NCBI GenBank assembly: GCA_035295225.1
Contig: DATGJI010000058.1
Coordinates: 62,001 to 126,000, forward strand
Direction of reading: 5' to 3'
Source of the DNA: Candidatus Eremiobacteraceae bacterium
Lineage (GTDB): Bacteria > Vulcanimicrobiota > Vulcanimicrobiia > Eremiobacterales > Eremiobacteraceae
Length of the DNA: 64,000 nucleotides
Below, piece after piece: positions 34,629-45,104 of this stretch. The position numbers were made by a program, and so were the translations under genes. The notes beneath the pieces were generated by a model that made no database searches, was not told the DNA's origin, and saw only the letters and a program-made list of their open reading frames with translations. Every line of letters starts with the position of its first letter. Position 1 is the stretch's first letter.

Positions 34629-34981
34629 CACACGGACACGAAGAAACGGGCTCGGAGCGCCGTCAGCATGACCGCGTCGCGAAAGCGCTGCCGGTTCACG
34701 TCCATCGGGAGCGTTCGCCGGAGTCATTTCCGGGCGAGATCGTCAACATCGGCGCGGGCGGTGTTCTGCTTCGGACATCCATGCCGATCGGCACGAACGA
34801 TCTCGTCTCGATCGATCTCGACGTAGACGGCGAGAACGATCCTATCTACGTCTATGGTACCGTGGTGCGCAACGACGCTCGCGGCGTCGGCGTCTCGTTC
34901 GTCCGGATCAGCGAAGTGACGGCCGACCTCATCTCGTATCTCATCCGCAAGTGGCAGCGCGACGGAGCCCCCGCGGCGTAA
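34625..34981 (+). CDS. PilZ-domain protein (predicted c-di-GMP receptor)
   Basis: PilZ domains bind cyclic di-GMP and control motility or exopolysaccharide. In this 118-residue stand-alone protein the RxxxR element is present in ERRQHDRVAKALPVHV (about residues 11-17). The second motif reads NIGAGGVLLRT, so the usual Ser of (D/N)xSxxG is Gly. The rest (ESFPGEIVNIGAGGVLLRTS, VYVYGTVVRNDARGVGVSFV-like strands, then a C-terminal helix) fits the fold. Its start overlaps the preceding gene by four bases, and a CRP-like box lies upstream of the pair. Binding may be weakened by the Ser change. Confidence 0.85.
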   Translation: MTHGHEETGSERRQHDRVAKALPVHVHRERSPESFPGEIVNIGAGGVLLRTSMPIGTNDLVSIDLDVDGENDPIYVYGTVVRNDARGVGVSFVRISEVTADLISYLIRKWQRDGAPAA

Positions 34982-35016
34982 TTTCCTGGCCCCTTCAGAT
35001 CGATCGTCATCGCCAT

Positions 35017-37063
<2,047 letters not shown>

Positions 37064-37087
37064 TCGGGCAATCGCCGTGATCCGCAA

Positions 37088-37891
37088 TTGGGCGTGATTC
37101 CCAAGCTGATCGCGCTGGACCTCGACGGTACGACGCTCGACTCATCCGGCCGTATCTCCGCTCGGACGAAACGTGCAGTCGCGATGGTGCGAGATCGCGG
37201 CATCGGTGTCATCATCGTCACGTTTCGCGCGTACCGGTCGTCGAAGCCGTATGCTGTGGAACTTGGTCTGCATGTACCCTTGATCTGCGTCAACGGCGCG
37301 CTTGTGAAGGACGCGAGCGACGATCGCGTGCTCGAAGAATTTCCGATGCCTGCGCACGCGTCCCAAGAAGCTGTCGAATACGGCGTCAAACACGGTCACG
37401 AGATGTGCCTGTTCGTCGGCGAATGCTACGTCGGCTCCGCTGCTGTGATCGCGAAATATGGGACCGGCTATGCACATCAATGGGAGCGCGCGGACGACCT
37501 CCGAACGGTCGTCGCGAAACAATCCACGCTCATGGTGCGTTATTTCGGTGACCATATGTTCTCTGAAGCGCGCCGCGACCTCGCACACCTGGGGATCGAA
37601 TACGTGGACGACTGGCTCAACGACACTTTCGAATTGACGCTCATGCGCTCAGGTGTTTCTAAGCATTGCGCGCTCGCGCGCTTCGCAGAGCATCGGGGCA
37701 TTGCGCGCGAAGACGTCCTGGCTATCGGGGACGGCGCGCTGGATGCGGGTATGCTGAAGTGGGCCGGTCGCGGTGTCGCGGTGGCGAACGCCGCGCCGGA
37801 AACGCTTGCCGCTGCAGACGAGATCTCGGGTTCAAACGACGACGACGGGGTAGCAGAGATTCTCGAGCGATACGCTCAAGGAGACCGATGA
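37088..37891 (+). CDS. Cof-type HAD-IIB family phosphatase
   Basis: The frame starts at TTG 37088 or GTG 37094; both put the catalytic motif LIALDLDGTTLDSSG at the N terminus. Motif II is Thr in VIIVTFRAYRS (Ser/Thr position held by Thr), motif III the Lys in MRSGVSKHCALARF and motif IV GDGALDAGMLKWAG. The type IIB alpha/beta cap lies between. Cof-like phosphatases act on sugar phosphates, FMN or thiamine intermediates; the substrate is not evident. The last codons overlap the cytochrome c gene by ATGA, which suggests cotranscription rather than a shared pathway. Confidence 0.88.
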   Translation: MGVIPKLIALDLDGTTLDSSGRISARTKRAVAMVRDRGIGVIIVTFRAYRSSKPYAVELGLHVPLICVNGALVKDASDDRVLEEFPMPAHASQEAVEYGVKHGHEMCLFVGECYVGSAAVIAKYGTGYAHQWERADDLRTVVAKQSTLMVRYFGDHMFSEARRDLAHLGIEYVDDWLNDTFELTLMRSGVSKHCALARFAEHRGIAREDVLAIGDGALDAGMLKWAGRGVAVANAAPETLAAADEISGSNDDDGVAEILERYAQGDR

Positions 37892-38463
37892 TGATCCGAT
37901 GGATGGCGGCCGGCGCCGCGCTGATCCTGGTGCTTGGCGTACTGGCCGCCTATGCCGCTCTTTCGTTCGGCCTCGTGCCTGCAAACGCCGATGCAAGGCC
38001 GAGTGCACTAGAGCGGTGGGCTGCCCGGACGTCGTTGCAGGCCACGGTCGCACGTGAAGCGAGCGCGGCCGCGAATCCGCTCCCCCTTACCGATGAGAAC
38101 TTCGACGCCGGCATCAAGCTCTATGCCTCGAATTGCATGGTCTGTCACGCAGCGTCAGACGGGAATTCCTCAAACATAGCGAGCGGCTTGTACCAGCATC
38201 CGCCGCGCTTCGCCCACTTCGGAGTCGAAGACGATCCCGAAGGCGAGACGTATTGGAAGATCGCCCACGGAATCAGACTCACCGGCATGCCGGCATTCGG
38301 GAGCTCGCTCACCGATTCGCAGATCTGGCAGGTCACGATGTTCCTCAAGCATATGGACAAGCTGCCGCCCGGACCAGACGCGCTGTGGAAGAAACAGCCA
38401 TCGGTCGCCTCAGCGACATCGAAGCAAGCAAACCCAGGGAAATCGACCGTCCGCAGCCCTTAG
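37888..38463 (+). CDS. membrane-anchored monohaem cytochrome c
   Basis: The ATG at 37888 follows CAAGGAGA and overlaps the previous stop. The 191-residue protein has an N-terminal hydrophobic anchor (WMAAGAALILVLGVLAAYAA), a linker, and a class I cytochrome c domain. The haem-binding CMVCH lies at about residue 89, and the distal Met candidate in RLTGMPAFGSSLTDSQIWQV. The C-terminal helix VTMFLKHMDKLPPGP is typical. A Ser/Lys-rich tail follows. It probably carries electrons on the outer face of the inner membrane; no oxidase or dehydrogenase gene is adjacent to name its partner. Confidence 0.9.
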   Translation: MMIRWMAAGAALILVLGVLAAYAALSFGLVPANADARPSALERWAARTSLQATVAREASAAANPLPLTDENFDAGIKLYASNCMVCHAASDGNSSNIASGLYQHPPRFAHFGVEDDPEGETYWKIAHGIRLTGMPAFGSSLTDSQIWQVTMFLKHMDKLPPGPDALWKKQPSVASATSKQANPGKSTVRSP

Positions 38464-38464
38464 G

Positions 38465-38533
38465 AGGGCCGACTGGCGTCGGCCCCTTCATACCGGCCCG
38501 TAAGAGGGGCCGACTCGCGTCGGCTCCTTCAAA
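38465..38533. repeat. two family A palindromes
   Basis: GGGCCGAC-TGGC-GTCGGCCCCTTCA and GGGGCCGAC-TCGC-GTCGGCTCCTTCA in direct orientation, between the convergent cytochrome c and nnr genes. Confidence 0.88.
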
Positions 38534-38540
38534 CGTTCAA

Positions 38541-40112
38541 TCAGACCACGCGAGTCAGGTAACCGTCGTCGTCTTCCTCGAGTTCGTCGAGCCACTTCAG
38601 CGCGTCTTGCAGCGCGGCCGGAATGTCGCCCGCGGTGATGCTGTGCTTTTCGAGCGACGCAAGATAGTCGCTCGTGACGCCGTGCCAGAACGCTGCGATC
38701 GCCGCGGCCTGCCGCGATGAGCAACCGGCAGCGAGCATGGCTCCCGTCATGCCGCTCAGCACATCGCCGGACCCGGCCGTCGCCAACAGCGCGTTGCCTG
38801 TCAGGTTGACGTACGACGCTTCCTTCGTGGCGACGATCGACCGCGGGCCCTTCAACAGCAGCGTCGCATCGAGTGATGTTGCGAATTCGTCGGCCGCTTT
38901 CATGCGATTGGCGATCGCGGCATCGGCATGCTCCCCCAGCAAGCGCGCGAATTCGCCGGCGTGCGGCGTCAGCACCGCCTTCTTATCTTTGATGATATGG
39001 GTGTGGCCCGATAGAGCGAAGAGCGCGTCGGCGTCGACGACAAGCGGTCGCGCCGTGGCTGCGAGATACGAGCGGATGATCGTCTGCGTGAATTCGTCGC
39101 GCCCGAGACCCGGGCCGATGACGACCGCGCCGGCGTGCCTTGTCGTCTCGAGCAGCGCATTGACGACCGTTTGCGCATCTTCGGTGGCGGGCCACGGCGC
39201 GAGGACAGGCTCAAGCGTGTGATAGCTGATCGCCGCCGCCGCGCTGGCCGGGCAGGCGATGGTCACATAGCCCGCACCCGCGCGCAACGCTCCTTGCGCC
39301 GCCATCACCGGTGCCCCGACGAAATTCGCGCTGCCGCCGATGATGACGACATCGCCCGCCGTCCGCTTATCGGCCTGCGGACTGCGATGCGGCAGCCAAT
39401 AGAAGAATTGCTCCTTCGTCATCACGTGATAGCGCCCGCCGGATTCTGCGAGTACCGATGGCGGAATGCCGATATTCGCGACCCAGAGTTCGCCGACATA
39501 GGACGCTGCGGGATACAAGAGCAGTCCGACTTTCGGCGCCGCCATCGTGACTGTCGCGGTGGCTGTGACCGCCGGACCGGGGACGCCGCCAGACGACGGG
39601 TCGACGCCGGTGGGCGCGTCCACGGCGATCACTTCGCGACCGGCGATGTTGATCTCGTTCACCCAGCTCTTGTACGGCTCGCGTAAGGCGCCGCTCGCGC
39701 CGGTCCCGAGAAGACCGTCGATGATGAGCGCCGCTGCGCGCAGGCCCGACCGGAAGAACTCGGGCGATTGATCGCGCAGATAGCTGATCGACGCACCGAG
39801 ACCTTCCATGATGTCGAGTTGGACGCGGCAAAGGTCGTTGCAGTCGCTGGCCTTCGCCGCCATGTAGACGTCGGGTTCGAAACCGAGCTGCATGAGATGG
39901 CGCGCCGCGACCAGCGCATCGCCGCCGTTGTTGCCCGGACCGGCGACGATCGCGATGCGGATGGGGTCGCCTTCCAGGTCGTCGACGAAATCGCGCGCGA
40001 GATCGGCGACGGCGCGACCCGCTGATTCCATGAGGATGGATTCCGGGATGCCGACATCGTCGACCGTGCGCAAGTCGGCAGCGCGCATCTCGGCGGCTGT
40101 GAGTGCGTTCAT
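38541..40112 (-). CDS. nnr: bifunctional NAD(P)H-hydrate epimerase / ADP-dependent dehydratase
   Basis: This metabolite-repair enzyme restores NADH or NADPH damaged by hydration. The ATG at 40112 overlaps the acpS stop by ATGA. The N-terminal YjeF epimerase domain (about residues 1-215) has TAAEMRAADLRTVDDVGIPE, VAGPGNNGGDALVAARHLM and DGLLGTGASGALREP. The C-terminal ribokinase-like dehydratase (about 230-523) has GDVVIIGGSANFVGAPVMAA, VIGPGLGRDEFTQT, VLTPHAGEFARLLG, LLKGPRSIVATK and TAGSGDVLSGMTGAMLAAG. Both halves look intact and the length is typical. The nnr-acpS pairing is common in bacteria. Confidence 0.96.
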   Translation of the reverse strand: MNALTAAEMRAADLRTVDDVGIPESILMESAGRAVADLARDFVDDLEGDPIRIAIVAGPGNNGGDALVAARHLMQLGFEPDVYMAAKASDCNDLCRVQLDIMEGLGASISYLRDQSPEFFRSGLRAAALIIDGLLGTGASGALREPYKSWVNEINIAGREVIAVDAPTGVDPSSGGVPGPAVTATATVTMAAPKVGLLLYPAASYVGELWVANIGIPPSVLAESGGRYHVMTKEQFFYWLPHRSPQADKRTAGDVVIIGGSANFVGAPVMAAQGALRAGAGYVTIACPASAAAAISYHTLEPVLAPWPATEDAQTVVNALLETTRHAGAVVIGPGLGRDEFTQTIIRSYLAATARPLVVDADALFALSGHTHIIKDKKAVLTPHAGEFARLLGEHADAAIANRMKAADEFATSLDATLLLKGPRSIVATKEASYVNLTGNALLATAGSGDVLSGMTGAMLAAGCSSRQAAAIAAFWHGVTSDYLASLEKHSITAGDIPAALQDALKWLDELEEDDDGYLTRVV

Positions 40113-40510
40113 CGCGCGGCCACTTCCGCAGCGGCCGCTTTCGCTTCGTCGCCTTCCAAAATGACCACGGCCACGGCAGTGGACTTCGTGTGCGTGATGC
40201 TCAAATGCATCCTCCTGACGCCGCGCAGCGCCGGCAACGCCGATGCGCGTCCGAGCAATTCCATGTACGGCTTGCCGCTCCGCTCGTGCCGCACGCCCAT
40301 CATGCGCCACGGAATGGCATGGCCGAATGCCTTGCGCGTCGCTTCCTTTGCCGCAAACGCACCGGCGAGCCGCTCGGCGAAGTGACGATGTTTCATCGCG
40401 TGCGCCATCTCCGCCTCGGTATAGATCTTTTTCGCAAATCGCGCGAGTTTGATTTCATCGAAGTGATAGCGCGCAACTTCTGCGACATCGATGCCGACGC
40501 CCACGATCAT
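40109..40510 (-). CDS. acpS: holo-[acyl-carrier-protein] synthase
   Basis: AcpS transfers 4'-phosphopantetheine from CoA to the acyl carrier protein. The ATG at 40510 gives the standard opening MIVGVGIDVAEVARYHFDEI with the Mg-binding Asp at residue 8. The second motif, FAAKEATRKAFG, holds the Glu/Lys of the family. The third element is MHLSITHTKSTAVAVVI near the C terminus. The 133-residue length is normal, with a short Ala-rich tail. It is translationally coupled to nnr and divergent from the archaemetzincin-like gene. Confidence 0.95.
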   Translation of the reverse strand: MIVGVGIDVAEVARYHFDEIKLARFAKKIYTEAEMAHAMKHRHFAERLAGAFAAKEATRKAFGHAIPWRMMGVRHERSGKPYMELLGRASALPALRGVRRMHLSITHTKSTAVAVVILEGDEAKAAAAEVAAR

Positions 40511-40516
40511 GTGAAC

Positions 40517-41125
40517 ATGTCCGGAGGACTGACCCGGAATCCGACCGAACTCACGGCGCGTTGGAGCGGCCGAGCTTGCGCGGCCGGATCGGTATTGGAA
40601 AAGATAAGTCTCGTTCCGATCAATGGAGTCGGATCCGGTTTCTGCGAACGATTGGCGCCTTGTCTGGAGGAGAGATTCTTCCATAAGTTCGCAATTGAAA
40701 AGCCGCTCACCCTCTCACCGACGCAAGCCAACCTCACGCGCGGTCAGTTCTTCCTCAACACGGTCTTCAATCGTCTTCTCGCGGCGTACCCGGCGCGCGA
40801 CGGGTTTCTGCTCGGCATCATCGCGAGCGATCTGTATAAGACCTCGCACCCGTTCATCTACGGCGATGCGAGCGACACCGACCGCGTAGGCGTCGTCTCG
40901 ACATTCCGGCTTCGACCGGAATTCACAAACGAGCCGCCCGACGACGACGCGCTTTTCCAACGCACGCTCAAAGAATGCGTGCACGCGCTCGGCCACTCGT
41001 TTGCCCTCAAGCATTGCCACAACACGCGTTGCGCGATGTATTTGAGCCATTCAGTCTTCGACATCGACGCCAAGCTGACGTATTTCTGCGACGCATGCGA
41101 CAAACGCGTTCGCGCGAACCGCTGA
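40517..41125 (+). CDS. archaemetzincin-like protein with altered active site
   Basis: Archaemetzincins (peptidase family M54) are zinc proteases with HExxHxxGxxHC followed by CxM and a CxxC. Here the segment is CVHALGHSFALKHCHNTRCA, then MYLSHSV and YFCDACDKRV. The three zinc His ligands and all the structural Cys are present, but the catalytic Glu is Ala (codon GCG at 40985-40987) and the conserved Gly is also Ala. The upstream part (KISLVPINGVG, GQFFLNTVFNRLLAAYPA, LLGIIASDLYKTSHPFIYGD) is typical. The true start is uncertain: TTG at 40595 would give the usual family length and leave room for a promoter. Confidence 0.8.
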   Translation: MSGGLTRNPTELTARWSGRACAAGSVLEKISLVPINGVGSGFCERLAPCLEERFFHKFAIEKPLTLSPTQANLTRGQFFLNTVFNRLLAAYPARDGFLLGIIASDLYKTSHPFIYGDASDTDRVGVVSTFRLRPEFTNEPPDDDALFQRTLKECVHALGHSFALKHCHNTRCAMYLSHSVFDIDAKLTYFCDACDKRVRANR

Positions 41126-41172
41126 CCGGCAGATACCGGACCGACGGATCGTCTAAATTGCAAGGGTCTCAT

Positions 41173-41198
41173 TGAAGGGGCCGACGCTAGTCGGCCCA
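41173..41198. repeat. family A palindrome
   Basis: TGAAGGGGCCGAC-GCTA-GTCGGCCCA, between the archaemetzincin-like gene and the convergent Uma2 gene. Confidence 0.87.
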
Positions 41199-41227
41199 GG
41201 TTCTCAACGCCTCGCGCCAAAAAACCC

Positions 41228-41253
41228 GGGGCGAGCGATGCTCGCCATACTAC
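41228..41253. repeat. family C palindrome overlapping the Uma2 stop
   Basis: On the minus strand TCGTAGTATGGCGAGC-AT-CGCTCGCCCC. Its first TAG is the stop codon of the Uma2 gene, the same arrangement as at pyrF. Confidence 0.88.
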
Positions 41254-41810
41254 GAGATTGACGACGCGCGTGGCGGCGGTGGCGGTGTGAATAACTCCGC
41301 GATTTGGAGGTGGAAACCTGGGAGCGCGGCGTGTTCGAATGCGTCATCTGGGCCGAGCGATCGGCTGCCGCCACCCTCGTGAATCGTCATGCTCTGCGAG
41401 GCCGGATCGATGAGAGCGACGACAGCCGAACCTGAAGCTAGATAGACGCGAATTTTTTCCGCGATGTCCGCCGGTCGATCGCTCGGTGATAGGATCTCAA
41501 CCGCGACATCGGGTGCGATATCTGGCTCTTCGGTTTCGAGCTGCGCGGCGTAGGGCATTCGAGCATACGACAGAAATGCAACATCCGGCACCAGTGGACG
41601 TCTCACTTCGTCGGGTGGCGCGATCCGAAATCGCCACTCGGTGCCCACCATCCCGGCGTGGGCGGAACGTGCCCATGCGTTGAGGGCGGCGGCGAACTGG
41701 ATCTGTGCCAACGCGTGTTTCCGCTTGGGGCTCACTTTTTGCAGCGCCCGACCGTTGACCCACTCCAGCGCCGGTTTTGTTTCCGGCAGCGTAATTTCGC
41801 GCATGTCCAC
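41250..41810 (-). CDS. Uma2-family endonuclease-like protein, second copy
   Basis: This 186-residue paralogue of the protein at 17533-18075 has the same motifs: MREITLPETKPALEWVNGRA, PDVAFLSYARMPYAAQLETE, DVAVEILSPSDRPADIAEKI and VVALIDPASQSMTIHEG. The GTG at 41810 shares its first base with the last base of the NUDIX stop; ATG 41804 is an alternative that matches the conserved opening. The stop lies in a family C repeat and the last residues (TPPPPPRASSIS) are low-complexity. It is the third gene of a tightly packed DUF4760-NUDIX-Uma2 unit. The role of Uma2 proteins in cells is not established. Confidence 0.85.
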   Translation of the reverse strand: MDMREITLPETKPALEWVNGRALQKVSPKRKHALAQIQFAAALNAWARSAHAGMVGTEWRFRIAPPDEVRRPLVPDVAFLSYARMPYAAQLETEEPDIAPDVAVEILSPSDRPADIAEKIRVYLASGSAVVALIDPASQSMTIHEGGGSRSLGPDDAFEHAALPGFHLQIAELFTPPPPPRASSIS

Positions 41811-42331
41811 TACGAGTTCGCTCTACACCACGCGAGCGCGATCTGGGTCTTCGCATCGGGCAGCTCGTCAAGCTCCACCATAGCCCATGCTTCATTGAGA
41901 TCGAATTCGCGCGCGTGCAGCACTTCCGTCGCCTCGGGTCGCGGAGTTCCGCGCGTCAGGTCTTCGGCCACGAACAAGTGCAGCCGCTCGTTGCAAAATC
42001 CGGGCGCCGTGTAGAACGTCCACAACTGACGGATCGCACCGCACTGATAACCCGTTTCCTCGGCAAGTTCGCGTTTCGCGCAGTCGAGCGGGTCCTCACC
42101 GCGCTCAAGCTTTCCCGCCGGTACTTCCCATAGCTCACGTCCGGTCGCCGGCCGCAACTGTTTCACGAGGACGATGGAACGCGGCGTCGGCTGTGCGATG
42201 ATCGCAACACCGCCGTCATGCTCGACGATCTCGACATTTGCGCGCGCGCCGTTGTCGTATTCGACGTCGTCCACGCGCAGTCTGATGACGCGGCCTTCGA
42301 AGATGCGGCGCGTTCCGTGGATTCGGGCCAT
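41810..42331 (-). CDS. NUDIX hydrolase, ADP-ribose pyrophosphatase-like
   Basis: This cytoplasmic NUDIX enzyme hydrolyses nucleoside diphosphate derivatives. The NUDIX box reads GKLERGEDPLDCAKRELAEE followed by TGY, matching GX5EX7REUXEEXGU. The preceding VKQLRPATGRELWEVPAGKL and the Pro in APGFCNERLHLFVAEDL are typical of the ADP-ribose pyrophosphatase (NudF-like) group. The 173-residue length fits. It begins one base after the stop of the DUF4760 gene and overlaps the Uma2 gene by one base. Confidence 0.93.
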   Translation of the reverse strand: MARIHGTRRIFEGRVIRLRVDDVEYDNGARANVEIVEHDGGVAIIAQPTPRSIVLVKQLRPATGRELWEVPAGKLERGEDPLDCAKRELAEETGYQCGAIRQLWTFYTAPGFCNERLHLFVAEDLTRGTPRPEATEVLHAREFDLNEAWAMVELDELPDAKTQIALAWCRANS

Positions 42332-42332
42332 G

Positions 42333-42908
42333 CTATTGCATCAAGTTCGCATCCGCGGCAAGCCACGGATCGGCCAGGCCGAGACGTTGGATCTCCTTGG
42401 GCATCGTGCCGTGCGGATGCAACGCGAGCCACTTTCGCGCGCGAATCGCGAGATATTCGAAGTTTTGGTATTGGCTTGCGCCGCGCCGCCGCCGGATGAT
42501 GGCAAGCGTCGGTTCGAGCAGATCCCAATAGACGGACGTGAGTCGTCCGAAGATGTCGAGAAAGATCGCCGAGTCCACGACGTCGTGTTTGAGCAGCGTC
42601 CCCATCTGCTCGAACCAGTTGAGGACCTCGATCTCCAAGTGCTGACGGTTGTCGATAAATCCGCGCGCAGCGAGTTCTTGCCTGAAGTTCTGGTCGGTCA
42701 TGCGCTGGGGAAGATATTGTTGGACGTAGCGAAACGCTTCTTGCAGCTCCTTGTCGCCGAACTCGCGATAGAGCGCGAGGATCGCCGCGAGTTGATTGTT
42801 GGCGCGCATATGGCGTAACTGCACGATCGCAGCCACCGCTGTCGCCGCGATGACGACGAACGTGCCCAGCGCGGCGATGGTGTTCAGGTTTTCGGACAAC
42901 GCAAGCAT
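42333..42908 (-). CDS. DUF4760-like membrane-anchored protein
   Basis: The ATG at 42908 gives a 191-residue protein with one N-terminal helix ([22 protein letters not shown]). The soluble alpha-helical domain that follows has [59 protein letters not shown] and [17 protein letters not shown]. This matches the DUF4760 pattern, whose function is not known. It leads the DUF4760-NUDIX-Uma2 unit and is divergent from the thiolase gene, with about 110 bases between starts. Confidence 0.72.
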   Translation of the reverse strand: MLALSENLNTIAALGTFVVIAATAVAAIVQLRHMRANNQLAAILALYREFGDKELQEAFRYVQQYLPQRMTDQNFRQELAARGFIDNRQHLEIEVLNWFEQMGTLLKHDVVDSAIFLDIFGRLTSVYWDLLEPTLAIIRRRRGASQYQNFEYLAIRARKWLALHPHGTMPKEIQRLGLADPWLAADANLMQ

Positions 42909-43019
42909 CCTTTGGCGCCAAGGCCGGGCGTGTCGCACGCGGGTGCGGCGCGTTCGCAGAGCGAATCACGTTCGCAGATCAGTCCGGGCCTGTCACTTCA
43001 CCTCGACAAAAGGAAATCC

Positions 43020-44234
43020 ATGCGCGAAGTCGTCATCGTCGCCGCCGCACGCACGCCCATCGGGAAATACGGCGGCGCCTTGCGCCACGTGCGGCCCGAC
43101 GACATGTCGGCGCTGATCATGCGCGCGCTCGTCGATCGCGCGAGTCTCGATCCGCTCGACATCGAGGATGTGATGTGGGGCTGCAGCAACCAAGGCGGCG
43201 AAGATAACCGCAACGTCGCGCGCATGGCGGTGCTCGCCGCCGGATTTCCGGTTGACGTTCCCGGCACGACGCTCAATCGGCTGTGTGGGTCCGGCTTGCA
43301 GGCGGTGAACAGCGCGGCGCAGGCGATCGCGTCCGACTGCGGCGACGTCTTCATCGGCGGCGGTGTCGAGAGCATGACGCGTGCCCCGTACGTGATGCCG
43401 AAACCCGAGACCGAATTCGCGCGTGCACCGCAGCTCTACGACACGACGCTCGGCGCGCGCATGTACAACCCGAAACTGACCGAGGCCGGCTGGCCGCCGA
43501 TCTCCATGGGCGAGACGGCGGAGAACGTCGCGGAGCGCTACCGCATCACGCGCGCAGAACAAGACACGTTTGCGCTGGCGAGCCAGCACAAGACGGGCGC
43601 CGCACAGAAATCGGGTGCGTTCGACGCTGAGATGGTCGGCGTGCCGCTGGTCAGCCGAAACGGAAAGGCGAAAGGCGCACCGCCGGAGATGTTCACCATC
43701 GATGAGCATCCGCGCGTCGATGTCACGATCGAGCAGCTCGCAAAACTCAAGCCCGCATTTCGCGAAGGCGGCAGCGTGACGGCCGGAAACTCGAGCGGCA
43801 TCAACGACGGCGCCGCCGGCGTCGTATTGATGAGCGCCGATGAAGCCAAGCGTCGCGGCCTGCGACCGCTCGCCCGCATCATCACGTCGGCCGTCGCCGG
43901 TGTAGACCCGAACTGCATGGGCCTCGGTCCGATTCCGGCGACGCAGAAGGCGCTGTCGCGTGCGAACTTGCGGGTCGACGACCTCGACCTCATCGAATTG
44001 AATGAAGCGTTCGCAGCTCAGGCGCTTGCGTGCGCACGCGAGCTCGAGTTGCCGATGGAGCGCGTCAACGTCAATGGCGGCGCGATCGCGCTCGGGCATC
44101 CGTTGGGCTGCAGCGGTGCGCGCATACTCGTGACGTTGCTGCACGCCATGCAAGCGCGTGGCGCGAAGCGCGGCCTCGCGACCATGTGCATAGGCGTTGG
44201 CCAGGGCATCGCCACGATCGTCGAACGCGTTTGA
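43020..44234 (+). CDS. acetyl-CoA C-acyltransferase (thiolase)
   Basis: Thiolases either cleave 3-ketoacyl-CoA in beta-oxidation or condense acetyl-CoA. The ATG at 43020 follows AAAAGGA and gives the standard opening [20 protein letters not shown]. Catalytic residues are the nucleophilic Cys in [13 protein letters not shown] (about residue 89), His in [17 protein letters not shown] and the final Cys region CIGVGQGIA, where Cys starts the loop. [14 protein letters not shown] and [16 protein letters not shown] are also present. The 404-residue length is typical of the FadA/PcaF branch. No other fatty-acid gene is adjacent, so its pathway is open. Confidence 0.95.
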   Translation: MREVVIVAAARTPIGKYGGALRHVRPDDMSALIMRALVDRASLDPLDIEDVMWGCSNQGGEDNRNVARMAVLAAGFPVDVPGTTLNRLCGSGLQAVNSAAQAIASDCGDVFIGGGVESMTRAPYVMPKPETEFARAPQLYDTTLGARMYNPKLTEAGWPPISMGETAENVAERYRITRAEQDTFALASQHKTGAAQKSGAFDAEMVGVPLVSRNGKAKGAPPEMFTIDEHPRVDVTIEQLAKLKPAFREGGSVTAGNSSGINDGAAGVVLMSADEAKRRGLRPLARIITSAVAGVDPNCMGLGPIPATQKALSRANLRVDDLDLIELNEAFAAQALACARELELPMERVNVNGGAIALGHPLGCSGARILVTLLHAMQARGAKRGLATMCIGVGQGIATIVERV

Positions 44235-44247
44235 GGCGGGGCTGGCT

Positions 44248-45033
44248 CTAGCCGGGGACCGTGCCGCGGATCGCCGATGCTTGCGAGCGGATCACGAACG
44301 GCCGATCCGGGCCGACGCCGAGATATCGGTCTCTCAAGCTGCGCATGATCGCAGTACGGTTGTTCTCTGATGCGGCCGCGACATATGCACCCGCCGGTCC
44401 CTGTCCGGCCAAGAACGGCGACCAGTAATCGTCGAATGAAGAGAACGTCATTTCGACCATCAGCGGCTCAACGGCGACATCTTTGAGATCGGCCTCATGC
44501 CAGAGCGCGGCGATGACGTCGCGACTCATGTTGGGCTGTGCCTCGCCTGGCTTGAGCGATGCGTCAACGCGATCGGCCTCTTCCCAAAACTGGCTCAGCA
44601 TCGTCTTGCCTTGCGAATGATCCCATACCGTCGCCGCGACGGTTCCGCCGGCCACCGTGACCCGTGACATCTCCGCGACTGCGGCGCTCGGTTTCGCAAC
44701 GAACGCCAACACGAGCGAGGCGAGACTAGCGTCGAATTCTCGATTACCGAAGGGCAAGCGCTCTGCAGCGCCCACGGCAAAGCGAGATGCCGGAAATTCC
44801 TTACGGCAACTCTCGATGAAGGACTCCGTGGGGTCGATTCCCGTGACGCTAACCCGGGAGTACCGCGCAAGAACCGCGGCGCATAGAGCACCCGTGCCGC
44901 AACCGACGTCGAGCACTCGGTCGCCATCGCGAATGCCCGCGAACTCGGCAAACGCAACTGCAAGCCGGCGGCTCCATCGTCCCATGAAGCGCTCGTAGCC
45001 CGACGTCGAAGAGAACATGCTCAACGATTCCAT
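44248..45033 (-). CDS. class I SAM-dependent methyltransferase
   Basis: The ATG at 45033 is chosen since the longer frame would reach to within 3 bases of the divergent aldehyde dehydrogenase gene; ATG 45018 is also possible. The 261-residue protein has motif I DGDRVLDVGCGTGALCAAVL, motif II in VSVTGIDPTESFIESCRKEF, motif III RLPFGNREFDASLASLVLAF and VTVAGGTVAATVWD. These features fit the UbiE/methyltransf_11 group. The C-terminal 90 residues vary in this family and give no substrate. Its stop is 14 bases from the thiolase stop, converging on it. Confidence 0.9.
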   Translation of the reverse strand: MESLSMFSSTSGYERFMGRWSRRLAVAFAEFAGIRDGDRVLDVGCGTGALCAAVLARYSRVSVTGIDPTESFIESCRKEFPASRFAVGAAERLPFGNREFDASLASLVLAFVAKPSAAVAEMSRVTVAGGTVAATVWDHSQGKTMLSQFWEEADRVDASLKPGEAQPNMSRDVIAALWHEADLKDVAVEPLMVEMTFSSFDDYWSPFLAGQGPAGAYVAAASENNRTAIMRSLRDRYLGVGPDRPFVIRSQASAIRGTVPG

Positions 45034-45104
45034 CGGCAAGAGAAGCTGCCTGCAAGTGTGAACCTGTACGGTCCACCTCGCGCCCCACGGCAAAGGAATC
45101 ATGC

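Noticed and set aside
38541-40310. Longer N terminus for nnr up to 40310
   Set aside because: It would lie inside acpS, and the family start is the ATG at 40112 that overlaps the acpS stop.
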